Below are positions 45,194-53,370 of a stretch of 64,000 nt of DNA, piece after piece; position 1 is the stretch's first letter; every line of letters starts with the position of its first letter. The position numbers and the translations under genes were made by a program. The notes under the pieces were generated by a model that saw only the letters and a list, made by a program, of their open reading frames with translations, was not told where the DNA came from and did not search any database. Origin of the DNA: Mixta tenebrionis (GTDB taxonomy: Bacteria; Pseudomonadota; Gammaproteobacteria; Enterobacterales; Enterobacteriaceae); assembly GCF_006517625.1 (NCBI RefSeq), contig NZ_VHQI01000001.1, positions 378,180 to 442,179 of the forward strand, written 5' to 3'.

Positions 45194-45745
45194 TTATAAG
45201 TTAACTTCCCGATAATTGATTATCGTCCCCTGACTGATCAGCCGTTTTCCGACGTGAGCGGAAACCGAATAATGTTTAAATCCTTTTTCATCGGCGAAAG
45301 CCAGCTTGCTTACTACCTCGATGGTGTCTCCCGGCCAGGCGGTATCTTTAAATTTTAAATTTTGTGCCGCCAGCACGCCTCTTACCTGCGCGCGTCGGGT
45401 GCGAATAATATCCCGCATATTATCGTCATAAATTTTTCCGCGGATATCACGCAATGTGTGCAGGCTTTCATTATAGCGTTCACGATACAGGTCACAGATA
45501 TCGGTTAAAAAAGATAAGTATTCACTCGCCTGGCCAAAAATCTCAGAAATAATCGCTCCCGGCATAATAGGATCTTCCGGGAAATGGCCGGCTAAATAAG
45601 GATCGTTATAGGTAACGTGTTTGATAACCTGCACATAACCGTTTGGGCCATATTTAAAATCATCAATGCGATCCACCATCAGCAGCGGCGGACGCCAGCC
45701 GCCCATTTCCAAAAAAATTTTCGAGGGAATAGCATATTTCGACAT
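45194..45745 (-). CDS. FabZ-type 3-hydroxyacyl-ACP dehydratase
   Basis: A 183-aa single hotdog fold. The FabZ motif is clear: AGHFPEDPIMPGAIISEIFGQAS, with His54 and Glu68 as the catalytic pair. A long insert (about 75-110) makes it bigger than FabZ (151 aa). It would dehydrate 3-hydroxyacyl-ACP to the trans-2-enoyl form. No enoyl reductase follows in the operon, so double bonds could remain in the chain. Confidence 0.88.
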   Translation of the reverse strand: MSKYAIPSKIFLEMGGWRPPLLMVDRIDDFKYGPNGYVQVIKHVTYNDPYLAGHFPEDPIMPGAIISEIFGQASEYLSFLTDICDLYRERYNESLHTLRDIRGKIYDDNMRDIIRTRRAQVRGVLAAQNLKFKDTAWPGDTIEVVSKLAFADEKGFKHYSVSAHVGKRLISQGTIINYREVNL

Positions 45746-45748
45746 AAA

Positions 45749-46504
45749 TCACCGCATAACCAGGCCGCCATCGATAACGATGGTCTGCCCTACAATGTAA
45801 CTGGACGCTGAAGAGCTTAAATAAACGATGGTATTCGCCACCTCAGCGCTTTTACCCAGCCGCTTTAGCGGAATGGAATTAATCACGTCGCGTACAACGG
45901 TGCGCGATACTTTTTTGACCATTTTTGAATCAATCATGCCCGGCGCCACCGCATTAACCCGTACGCCTCGCGGCGCAAGCTCCGCCGCCAGGGTGCGGGT
46001 GAAGCTGAGCATCGCGCCTTTTGAGGCGCTGTAATTAATCTGACCGACGCTGGGAATAATGGCGGCAATCGAGGCGACATTAACAATTACCGGGCTTTCC
46101 GCCGATCTCAGCAGCATTAACGCTTCTTTGGTTAGCCTGAAAATCGTTAGCAGGTTGGTATCAATAACCGTGCTGAAATCATCAATGCTCATTGCAGCAA
46201 ACAGGCTGTCTTTAACAATACCGGCATTATTTACCAGTACATCAATTTTCCCTGCGCTTTCAGCGAGGAAAGCGCAGAGCTGGACGACCGCCTCGCTATT
46301 GGTGAGGTCGCACTGTAAAATATTCAACCGTTCGCCCTGCGGGTGGATCTTTTTCAACTCGTTTAAATCACCGGCGTGAGAATGGTATAACGCATAAACC
46401 TGGCACTGTTGTTCTAAGAACCGGGTGCAAATAGCCAACCCAAGATCGCCGCTGGCGCCGGTAACCAGCACGGTTTTATCGATAAGATCGTTATACTTAT
46501 ACAT
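45749..46504 (-). CDS. FabG-type ketoreductase (SDR)
   Basis: A 251-aa classical short-chain dehydrogenase. Cofactor motif TGASGDLG (15-22), NNAG (92-95), catalytic Ser145, Tyr158 and Lys162 (YSASKGA), and PGMIDSKM. It reduces 3-ketoacyl-ACP to 3-hydroxyacyl-ACP. It is followed after 3 bp by the dehydratase, which uses its product. Confidence 0.92.
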   Translation of the reverse strand: MYKYNDLIDKTVLVTGASGDLGLAICTRFLEQQCQVYALYHSHAGDLNELKKIHPQGERLNILQCDLTNSEAVVQLCAFLAESAGKIDVLVNNAGIVKDSLFAAMSIDDFSTVIDTNLLTIFRLTKEALMLLRSAESPVIVNVASIAAIIPSVGQINYSASKGAMLSFTRTLAAELAPRGVRVNAVAPGMIDSKMVKKVSRTVVRDVINSIPLKRLGKSAEVANTIVYLSSSASSYIVGQTIVIDGGLVMR

Positions 46505-46524
46505 ATGAATAAATACCCTGTTAG

Positions 46525-46902
46525 CTAGTGCTGTGTAAGAATAGCCACCACGGCTATCGCATGGGTCCGACAGTGTGAAATACTCAACGATAACTTTGTC
46601 ATTCTTCTTTCAGTCAGAATTTCCTTCAGCCGTCCATGCAGAACGAAACAGGGACAGCCATATATATCGTGCTCCACTTCCATATCATGAAAACGTATGC
46701 CTTCACGAAAACCCAGGCCGACGGCCTTAACCATCGATTCTTTTGCCGCCCAAAATCCGGCGGCTCTTTCATAATTCGGCTCACGGGCATCAATTTTATT
46801 AATCTCCCGCTCGGTAAAAACCCGCTGCAGGAAAGCAATGCCTGATACCGAAACCGCCCTTTCAATTCGCTCTACTTCAACTATGTCCGTACCAATAAAC
46901 AT
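46525..46902 (-). CDS. AcpS-type phosphopantetheinyl transferase
   Basis: A 125-aa holo-ACP synthase. Metal and CoA residues are visible: Asp6 in GTDIVEVERI, FTEREI, and Glu55 in GFWAAKESMVKAVGLGF; LSISHCRTHAIAVV closes the fold. It activates the ACP of the operon. It is the first biosynthetic gene and starts only 20 bp after the stop of the TpsB gene, so it is probably cotranscribed with the secretion genes. Confidence 0.93.
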   Translation of the reverse strand: MFIGTDIVEVERIERAVSVSGIAFLQRVFTEREINKIDAREPNYERAAGFWAAKESMVKAVGLGFREGIRFHDMEVEHDIYGCPCFVLHGRLKEILTERRMTKLSLSISHCRTHAIAVVAILTQH

Positions 46903-46922
46903 ATCTTTCCTCTTAGTCAGGA

Positions 46923-48572
46923 TTATAACTGGTAAAAAACGTGAAAGTTTATAGTAAATTTATCTATATTTAGCTCATCCGGTGAAAATAAAGGGGCGGA
47001 TAGCGAAAAGTCATAACCCAGTGCGCCAGCGCTGCCCTTTGCACCCGTGACGGCTCCGATAATTTTTTGGCTATTGCCTGAATTACGATCCCAGGCGCCG
47101 CCTGATATTTGACCGTAATCAACGCCGGTATAGAGCTCTATACCTTTAAATCCGGTGATAAAATTTAAGGTATTCTGTAAATAGAAACCCTTATCGCCAT
47201 AAATTCCGCTGCTGTTTTCAAAACCGCGTACGTTCCAGCGGCTGCCCAGGGTAAACTGATCCTGCAACGTTAACGGATCGGGCGAATACTGCGCGCCAAA
47301 TTTTACATCGTAATAGGCATCGACAGCGCGATAGCGCAGCAGCTTGATATAATTCAGATCGAGATTAACCATGTGGCTTGCTTCGCTGACTTCGCCTGTT
47401 TTCATATCCGGGGTTGGCGTTCCGCCAAACCAGGTTAGGAAACGCTGGTAGGAGAGGCTGCCGTTCAGCGCGGCGCCGGGATAGTTCTGTTTATAATGCA
47501 GCCCGAAACGCACATTGCCCATGTCACGTTTTTGTAATAACAACGCTATATCGTTCAGCCGATAGTCGGCTTTTCTTCTGATAAGCTCTGCCGATCCGGT
47601 GATTTTTTTATCGCTGTTACGAAAAAGCGTCCTGCTGGCTTTGGCGCTAAAATAGTTATTTTCACCGCGATAGCTGAGATCCATATCCGCTATGCGGAAG
47701 CCCTGGCGTGAAGAACTGCGGCTGTAAAACAGTTCGTAATCCCAATAGCCGAAAGGAATGGAGTAGTAGGCGCTAAGGCTTTTATAGTTCCCCGTAGTGC
47801 TGGTGCTGCCTGAGAGATAGAAAATATCGTTGCTGCCGGTCAGGTTATACAGGTAGCCCGCTCCTCCCGCCAACTGCCTGCCGGTGCTCTCGTCGCCCCA
47901 GTTGTTATAGGTTGCGCGCAGGTTCCAGCTACGGTAGCGATTGGTGGCGATCGCCACGTTGCTGTAACCGTCACGACTGCCAGGCTCAATACCAATTTTC
48001 ACATCAACGCCGGGCACACGTTGCAAATTTTCCAGTCCCTGTTCGATATCCCTGATATTCAGCACGTCGCCCGGTTTAAAAGGCAGAATCCATTGATAAA
48101 CGTCGTTATTTTCAATTTTTATCTGTTCAATTCTTCCCGGAATTACCTTTAATGTCAGCTTATTCAGGGTTAGGTCCTGGTCGGGGATTTCAATACGCGT
48201 GGTAATGTAGCCTGCATTGATAAAATAATCCTGGATAAGGGTAACCGCTTTTTCTACACCACGCATGCCTATACAGCGATGCGCAATGTTCTCCTTTAAC
48301 CGATTAAGCGATGAGCGCTGTAAAAAATCACCTTCAAGCACAAGTTCGTTTATTGTAAAGCAGTTCTCCTCCACGGGAAAATCTGACGTATCGTTATGTT
48401 TTACGTCAATGGTAGAATAAACATCCTTTTTATCCAGCCGGTTTTCTTTACGTGCGGCATCATCATTATTCTGTTGTTCTTTGATGATACGGTTTAAGTT
48501 CGACTGTGCGACAGCCTGAAAATGACAGGCGTAAACAGTTAAAAAGCAAAAAATAGCGTGCGTTATTTTCAT
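46923..48572 (-). CDS. Two-partner secretion transporter (TpsB, ShlB/FhaC family)
   Basis: A 549-aa outer-membrane Omp85-superfamily transporter: signal peptide cut near FQAVAQS, a linker, two POTRA domains (about 65-205; CFTINELVLEGDF, GYITTRIEIPDQDL), then a 16-strand barrel with the conserved VRGF motif (Arg449-Gly450-Phe451) and a C-terminal strand INFHVFYQL. It exports the TpsA protein encoded upstream. It is separated from tpsA by 53 bp that contain a terminator hairpin. Confidence 0.93.
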   Translation of the reverse strand: MKITHAIFCFLTVYACHFQAVAQSNLNRIIKEQQNNDDAARKENRLDKKDVYSTIDVKHNDTSDFPVEENCFTINELVLEGDFLQRSSLNRLKENIAHRCIGMRGVEKAVTLIQDYFINAGYITTRIEIPDQDLTLNKLTLKVIPGRIEQIKIENNDVYQWILPFKPGDVLNIRDIEQGLENLQRVPGVDVKIGIEPGSRDGYSNVAIATNRYRSWNLRATYNNWGDESTGRQLAGGAGYLYNLTGSNDIFYLSGSTSTTGNYKSLSAYYSIPFGYWDYELFYSRSSSRQGFRIADMDLSYRGENNYFSAKASRTLFRNSDKKITGSAELIRRKADYRLNDIALLLQKRDMGNVRFGLHYKQNYPGAALNGSLSYQRFLTWFGGTPTPDMKTGEVSEASHMVNLDLNYIKLLRYRAVDAYYDVKFGAQYSPDPLTLQDQFTLGSRWNVRGFENSSGIYGDKGFYLQNTLNFITGFKGIELYTGVDYGQISGGAWDRNSGNSQKIIGAVTGAKGSAGALGYDFSLSAPLFSPDELNIDKFTINFHVFYQL

Positions 48573-48585
48573 GATGGTCCCGAAT

Positions 48586-48616
48586 TAAAAAGGCGGCAGC
48601 CAGGCTGCCGCTTTTT
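48586..48616 (-). terminator. Intrinsic terminator between tpsA and tpsB
   Basis: Stem GCGGCAG / CTGCCGC with a 5-nt loop, A/T runs on both sides (T5 after it on the minus strand). It would lower, but not necessarily abolish, read-through into tpsB and the biosynthetic genes. Confidence 0.8.
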
Positions 48617-48625
48617 ATTTACTTA

Positions 48626-51289
48626 TTATTTAGGCCGTTCAGTTACCAGTATTGTTCCGCCGACGTTAGTAACTTTTGGACTGTTCAAATCGGTTCCTTC
48701 AAAGCCGCCTAACGTAGCCTTCTGACCGCTATTGAGAATGCTTTGCGCAGTAACCTGAACCTCTTTCTCTGAATGCAGGTTGCCGTAGTTATAAACATTC
48801 TTCCCGGACTGAACGGTAACCAGCTTGTCGCTAACTATGTTAGCTTTATTAGTGATGTCGCCTTTAGCGCTTATCAGAGTCACCTCACCGCTATCCATAT
48901 TACTTTGATGGTTATTGGTAATATAGCCATCCGATTTAACCGTAAGGTTTTTGCCGGCAACCATATCTTTATAGTTGGTGACCGCACTTTTAGCAGTCAC
49001 AGAGGCATCGCCTTCCGCATGGACAGTATTACGGTTAGAGAAGATCCCCTGTTTTACATTTACGGTAACATCACCTGATTTACTGTTGATCCAGCCATAG
49101 TTAGTAAAAGTATTATTCAGGGTTAATGCTAACCCCTGGTGCCCTTCAATCACGCCTGTCGCATTATCTTCAACAACCGTTCCGGAGCTACGGTTATCCA
49201 TAGACACAGCATCAACCGTCATTGTACCTTTACTGCTTATGAGCGCGTAATTGTTATTGATATGGTTGGCGTGGATAGAAGCCGCGCCGGCGTTAGCTAT
49301 AATTTTGCCATAGTTATTATTTACGTCGCCTTTAATCTTCAGGTTAACCGGACCAGCCTCGCCGACAATACGGCTGTTGCTATTGATAAGGGTGGCTGCG
49401 TTAATCTCTACGCCGGCACGCCCTACCATACCGCCTTTCTGCTGCGCCATGCCAAGGTAGTTGCCATGAATACCCGCAAAGCTATAACCATTACGGTTAT
49501 CAACGTAGGTTCCGGCGTTAAGGGTCAACTTTTTATTGGCAACCATCAGCGCTTCACTGTTATCAATATATCTGTCGGCAGTCAGCATGACATCCTGGCC
49601 TTCTAATATGCTGCCTTTGTTAAATATACTGTCTGCCTGAACTTTTACATGCCCCTCTTTCGCTTTAACAATGGCAAGGGTGTTAAGGAATTCGCGGTCA
49701 ACTTTGATTTCAATGTTTTCATCGCTGACCAGGCCAGCGCGGGAATTCAGCAGCGATTTAGCAGTAACATAGACTGATTTATTGCTTGATAACTTACCAT
49801 CATAATTATCAACCGAGCCGCTGCTGGTAAGCTCCAGGTTACCTTTAGTCGCAATCTGCCCTTTACGGTTATTAATGGCTGCAGCCTTAATCCGGATGCC
49901 GCCCTCGCCCGCGATAATCCCCAGCGAGTCTCCGCTAAACGTATCGGCTGTCGCCGTGGTGCCGTTAGTTACGCTGCCCTGCAGCGCGTCAATATGAACA
50001 TATCCGGCCGTTGAACGAATAAGTCCTTTAGTATTATAGAGATGGCTCTTACTGGTTAAATCCATATCGCCGGTGGCTTCTATCGTACCATCACTGTTAT
50101 CAATATAATTGGATGTTGTGCCGACATAGTGACCTTTAATTAAACCGTTACGGTTATCCAGCGTTCCCGTTTCCAGTAAAACCACGGCGGAGTGGATACC
50201 TGAATGCTCTCCTTTGCCGGTGTTGGTCAGCGTCTGGTTATGGGTATTAATCGCCACCATTTCGCTTGCTTCGATTTTGCCATTGACGTTGTTAAATACG
50301 CCGCTATCGATAAATACGTTTCCTTTTGTCGCGATTCTGCCCCCGGCTGAGTTGGTCAGCGCAGTCTGGTTGGTATTGATATTAATATTACGTTCGGCAG
50401 TAATTGAGCCTGCTCCATTTTCCAGCGCATTAGCCGTGTTGATAGAAACATCGCCCAGAGAGCTGATGGCAGCTTTGGTATTTATTAACTTCCCTTTGCT
50501 TGTGATTTCAACGCCCAACGGCCCGCCGGCGATCGCGCCCGCATTACGTACGCCCAGCCCTTGCTCGGTGCTGATAAGTTTGATTTTATCAGCATACATG
50601 CCTCCCAGAGCCGCTACGTCGATACCGTAGCTGTTGAAGAAGTTCCAGCCCGCATTAACCTTACCCGTTACGTTTCCTGCGGCATCAATGTAGTTATTGC
50701 CCGCGATAACGGTCAGTTCTTTAGCCATAGCCTTGCCGCTTACCGTTACATAGCGCGCCAGCAGCTCGGTCGGCGATTCATTCGTCAGCTTTTTAACCTC
50801 AATAGTGCCGCCGCTTACCGCATAGCCTTTCAGCTCACCGTTTTGCATATCCGGCTTACCGGTAGTCAGGGTAACTTTTTCGGTATTAATGAAGTCGCAG
50901 CTTTGGCAGCTGATGCCGTTCGGGTTGGCGATAATCAGATGCGCCTTGCTGCCAGCCACTTCCATCTTCCCGTTCAGGGTGCTCTGATTTCTGGAGGTAA
51001 CTTCATTCAGGATAATTTTTGCCGCGCCTGAGGTCAGATTGCTGTTGCCCTGAAGCTCGCCGGCCAGTTTGGAGGTAACGTCGCTCTGGCTGTTATTAAA
51101 AATCAGGCCGCTCTTATCCACGTTCAGCTTATCGTAGATGTTATGGGAAATGCCCTTATCATTAGCTTTATTGATATTGATGACCGTCACCCCGTTAACC
51201 ACTGACGCTGCGCCATCTTTCATAGCGATATTAGCGGCCTGGGTTACTACGGGCAGGGTTAATAGCAACGATGCGGCTATGGGATTCAA
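48626..51289 (-). CDS. TpsA exoprotein, filamentous-haemagglutinin type
   Basis: An 887-aa open frame from a TTG codon. Signal sequence (PIAASLLLTLPVVTQAAN), TPS domain with NPNGI at 122-126 and a CxxC pair (Cys128, Cys131), then many short beta-helix repeats of the type LTSSGSVDNYDGKL, INN..GQIATKG. It ends without VENN, toxin or pretoxin domain, so it is not a CdiA. Short for an FhaB-like adhesin. Better start: ATG at 51324-51322, with AGGA 8 bp upstream, gives a basic n-region that joins this frame only if the A7 tract had one extra A. Base composition is clearly more A/T-rich than the core genes. Confidence 0.9.
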   Translation of the reverse strand: MNPIAASLLLTLPVVTQAANIAMKDGAASVVNGVTVININKANDKGISHNIYDKLNVDKSGLIFNNSQSDVTSKLAGELQGNSNLTSGAAKIILNEVTSRNQSTLNGKMEVAGSKAHLIIANPNGISCQSCDFINTEKVTLTTGKPDMQNGELKGYAVSGGTIEVKKLTNESPTELLARYVTVSGKAMAKELTVIAGNNYIDAAGNVTGKVNAGWNFFNSYGIDVAALGGMYADKIKLISTEQGLGVRNAGAIAGGPLGVEITSKGKLINTKAAISSLGDVSINTANALENGAGSITAERNININTNQTALTNSAGGRIATKGNVFIDSGVFNNVNGKIEASEMVAINTHNQTLTNTGKGEHSGIHSAVVLLETGTLDNRNGLIKGHYVGTTSNYIDNSDGTIEATGDMDLTSKSHLYNTKGLIRSTAGYVHIDALQGSVTNGTTATADTFSGDSLGIIAGEGGIRIKAAAINNRKGQIATKGNLELTSSGSVDNYDGKLSSNKSVYVTAKSLLNSRAGLVSDENIEIKVDREFLNTLAIVKAKEGHVKVQADSIFNKGSILEGQDVMLTADRYIDNSEALMVANKKLTLNAGTYVDNRNGYSFAGIHGNYLGMAQQKGGMVGRAGVEINAATLINSNSRIVGEAGPVNLKIKGDVNNNYGKIIANAGAASIHANHINNNYALISSKGTMTVDAVSMDNRSSGTVVEDNATGVIEGHQGLALTLNNTFTNYGWINSKSGDVTVNVKQGIFSNRNTVHAEGDASVTAKSAVTNYKDMVAGKNLTVKSDGYITNNHQSNMDSGEVTLISAKGDITNKANIVSDKLVTVQSGKNVYNYGNLHSEKEVQVTAQSILNSGQKATLGGFEGTDLNSPKVTNVGGTILVTERPK

Positions 51290-51309
51290 TTTTGCTATGC
51301 CACACTTTA

Positions 51310-51316
51310 TTTTTTT
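51310..51316 (-). repeat. A7 homopolymer in the tpsA start region
   Basis: Seven A on the coding strand, five codons after the ATG at 51324-51322. With seven A that ATG runs into TAA; with eight it reads through to the signal peptide and the whole exoprotein. Confidence 0.9.
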
Positions 51317-51448
51317 GTTCTCATTTCATTTTTCCTAATTTTACTATTTTTATTTTTTATTAGCGCCTGGCTAGTGATTCCATTCAGTAAGCAAACAAAA
51401 TGATCTCATCTGAATATTTGTATTCCATCACTAATTAAGGCTCCCTGC

Positions 51449-51471
51449 TTCAATACTTTCAGAGTATTGAA
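51449..51471. promoter_or_regulatory. Inverted repeat, candidate operator of tpsA
   Basis: Arms TTCAATACT and AGTATTGAA, perfect over 9 bp with a 5-nt centre, about 125 bp upstream of the tpsA start. No T run follows, so operator is likelier than terminator. Confidence 0.45.
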
Positions 51472-52249
51472 TTTACACTACGCTGTCAGAAGCGCTCATC
51501 CGCATCTGATAGCGTCCTCACCTGTAAAGGCAAGATCCATATTTAAGCGGCGATGGCCGGTAAGACGTAAGCCGGAGCCGCTTAAAATGATTCGTTTTGT
51601 TGGCCAACAAGCAAATTAAAAAAACACACAATGCAATTAATTCAATGGGTTACTAACAAACCAACGCCTGTTGCCATGTTACTAAGCGGGATATCAGGCC
51701 AGCTATACTCCCCGCTGTACGATTATTTCGGCGAGCAAACCACAGCAATATAATCCAGGCGAATTTTTAGGAAAATTTTTATAACTATAATTTAGCTATC
51801 GTTAACTTATTTAAAGCGCTAAACAGGCACAGAGTTGTGCGTTAATACTGGGATACGCCAGAATCTTTAACACGGTTATTTTCGGCGTACCGATAAGGCG
51901 CCTGTCTGACGCCATTTAAATAATTAGCCTGTTAACTTTTATTGCGACGAAGCATCTGTTTCTGGCCCGCCGTTTTAATTTTTCCTGTACTGCTTAAATA
52001 ATGCAAAAAGTCAATTGACCGCTAAAATATAATAACATTCCCTTGCAAGCAATCATTAAATAACCAGTAATATAGAAAAACAATAATTAACCATGGGTTA
52101 ATTACTATTAAATCAATTAGCGTTAATGATATGAACACGGCAAAGCGCTGACGCGCAGGCAACAGGACCCCTGTTGCTGTCACGGTAAAAATTTTAGCGC
52201 TACGGGAACAGAGAACTAAAAAAATGGAAAGGAGGGATAACAAGCAGCG

Positions 52250-52344
52250 CAGTCAGCAGTCAGCAGTCAGCAGTCAGCAGTCAGCAGTCAGCAGTCAGCA
52301 GTCAGCAGTCAGCAGTCAGCAGTCAGCAGTCAGCAGTCAGCAGT
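52250..52344. repeat. 7-bp tandem repeat, 13.6 copies
   Basis: Thirteen exact copies of CAGTCAG and four bases of a fourteenth, without a single mismatch. It lies between the island and the glyW terminator, about 920 bp upstream of tpsA. Confidence 0.97.
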
Positions 52345-52461
52345 AGTCTGAATAATTTTGCCCGTCTACTCTTTTTTAGCAGAAAGAATGCGCGGCGTGG
52401 AAGAATGGCGAAAAAGCGGCGGCTGACAGCCGGCCGGCAAAATGCAATAACGTTAAAACGC

Positions 52462-52487
52462 AAAAAAGGGCCCTGCGGCCCTTTTTT
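52462..52487 (-). terminator. Terminator after tRNA-Gly
   Basis: A6-GGGCC / GGCCC-T6 perfect stem with a 4-nt loop, 40 bp downstream of glyW on its strand. It makes tRNA-Gly a terminated unit, cut off from cysT-leuZ. Confidence 0.9.
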
Positions 52488-52526
52488 AACAACAGACGAA
52501 ACGGCGTTCATCTGTCGATGATAATC

Positions 52527-52602
<76 letters not shown>

Positions 52603-52750
52603 TAACATCAGCAATTAACCGAGGGCTGAAAACCTCTTTCTCCCGGCGACATTATCGCCCATCGATGCGTTGCATTCTACTGACCTGAACAGATGAGTCA
52701 ATAAAATTATCCCTGCCCGTATCCGTTTGCCGTTTTTTGCAGCGCTTCAA

Positions 52751-53299
52751 TCAGCGTTCAAACAGATCGCCGCGCGCGGCGTTGAGATACTGGAACATAG
52801 ACCAGAACGTCAAGACTGCGGCAATATAGAGCGCAACAACGCCGATAGCGGAAACCAGCTGGTTGGGATGCCACAGCAGCGCAACCAGCGCCAGCATCTG
52901 CGCCGTTGTTTTCACCTTACCGATCCAGGAGACCGCAACGCTGCTGCGTTTGCCTATTTCGGCCATCCACTCGCGTAACGCGGAGATAATGATTTCGCGG
53001 GCAATCATGGTCGCCGCTGGCAGCGTAATCCACCAGGCGTGAAATTGTTCCGCCACCAGCACCAGCGCCATCGCCACCATCACCTTATCGGCAACCGGAT
53101 CGAGAAAGGCGCCGAAGCGGGTAGACTGCTGCCAGCGGCGGGCGAGAAAGCCATCAAACCAGTCGGTGATGGCCGCAACCACGAAAATGATGGCGCACAC
53201 CATCGGCCCCCAGTGGAATGGCAAATAGAACGCCAGAACGAAAAAAGGAATCAGGACGACACGAAACAGGGTAAGCCACGTCGGTATATTCAATTGCAT
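52751..53299 (-). CDS. pgsA: CDP-diacylglycerol-glycerol-3-phosphate phosphatidyltransferase
   Basis: PgsA makes phosphatidylglycerol phosphate, the committed step to acidic phospholipids. ATG 53299 gives 182 aa, the E. coli length, beginning [13 protein letters not shown]; an in-frame extension to 53368 has no support. The CDP-alcohol phosphotransferase motif is intact: [10 protein letters not shown], then [11 protein letters not shown]. Four to six spans. It follows uvrC by 71 bp in the conserved uvrY-uvrC-pgsA-glyW order. Confidence 0.96.
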   Translation of the reverse strand: MQLNIPTWLTLFRVVLIPFFVLAFYLPFHWGPMVCAIIFVVAAITDWFDGFLARRWQQSTRFGAFLDPVADKVMVAMALVLVAEQFHAWWITLPAATMIAREIIISALREWMAEIGKRSSVAVSWIGKVKTTAQMLALVALLWHPNQLVSAIGVVALYIAAVLTFWSMFQYLNAARGDLFER

Positions 53300-53370
53300 A
53301 AGGCACGCTAACTGTCTGGCATGAGTAGGGTTTACCCGTATGTTGCTACATTGCCACCGGGGTTTCAATG

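Larger units (their letters stand above)
51330..52461. other. A/T-rich intergenic region upstream of tpsA
   Basis: More than 1.1 kb without a gene that I can support. It contains a 9-bp-arm inverted repeat (51449-51471) and a 7-bp tandem repeat (52250-52344). Composition is much more A/T-rich than flanking DNA, in keeping with imported DNA. Small open frames (for example 52022-52243, minus) have no ribosome site. The tpsA promoter must lie here but I cannot fix it. Confidence 0.5.

Noticed and set aside
32991-46902. Housekeeping fatty-acid synthesis cluster
   Set aside because: The order fabH-fabD-fabG-acpP-fabF is absent, two ketosynthase folds lack nucleophiles, there is no enoyl reductase, and the genes are mixed with an exporter.
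32991-46902. Canonical aryl polyene cluster
   Set aside because: No ammonia-lyase, adenylating ligase, MMPL exporter or thioesterase is seen, and KS and CLF are fused; only the general logic is shared.
48626-51324. Contact-dependent inhibition (CdiA) toxin
   Set aside because: The protein is only about 890 aa, ends in beta-helix repeats, has no VENN or toxin tip, and no small immunity gene follows.
51330-52240. ops/JUMPstart element for RfaH control of the long operon
   Set aside because: I searched the minus strand upstream of tpsA for GGCGGTAGCGTG-like text and saw none.
52250-52344. CRISPR array
   Set aside because: The 7-bp units are directly adjacent with no spacers, and no cas genes occur in the window.
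31503-52526. Integrative element with integrase and att sites
   Set aside because: No integrase, excisionase or transposase ORF and no obvious copy of a tRNA 3' end at the opposite junction.
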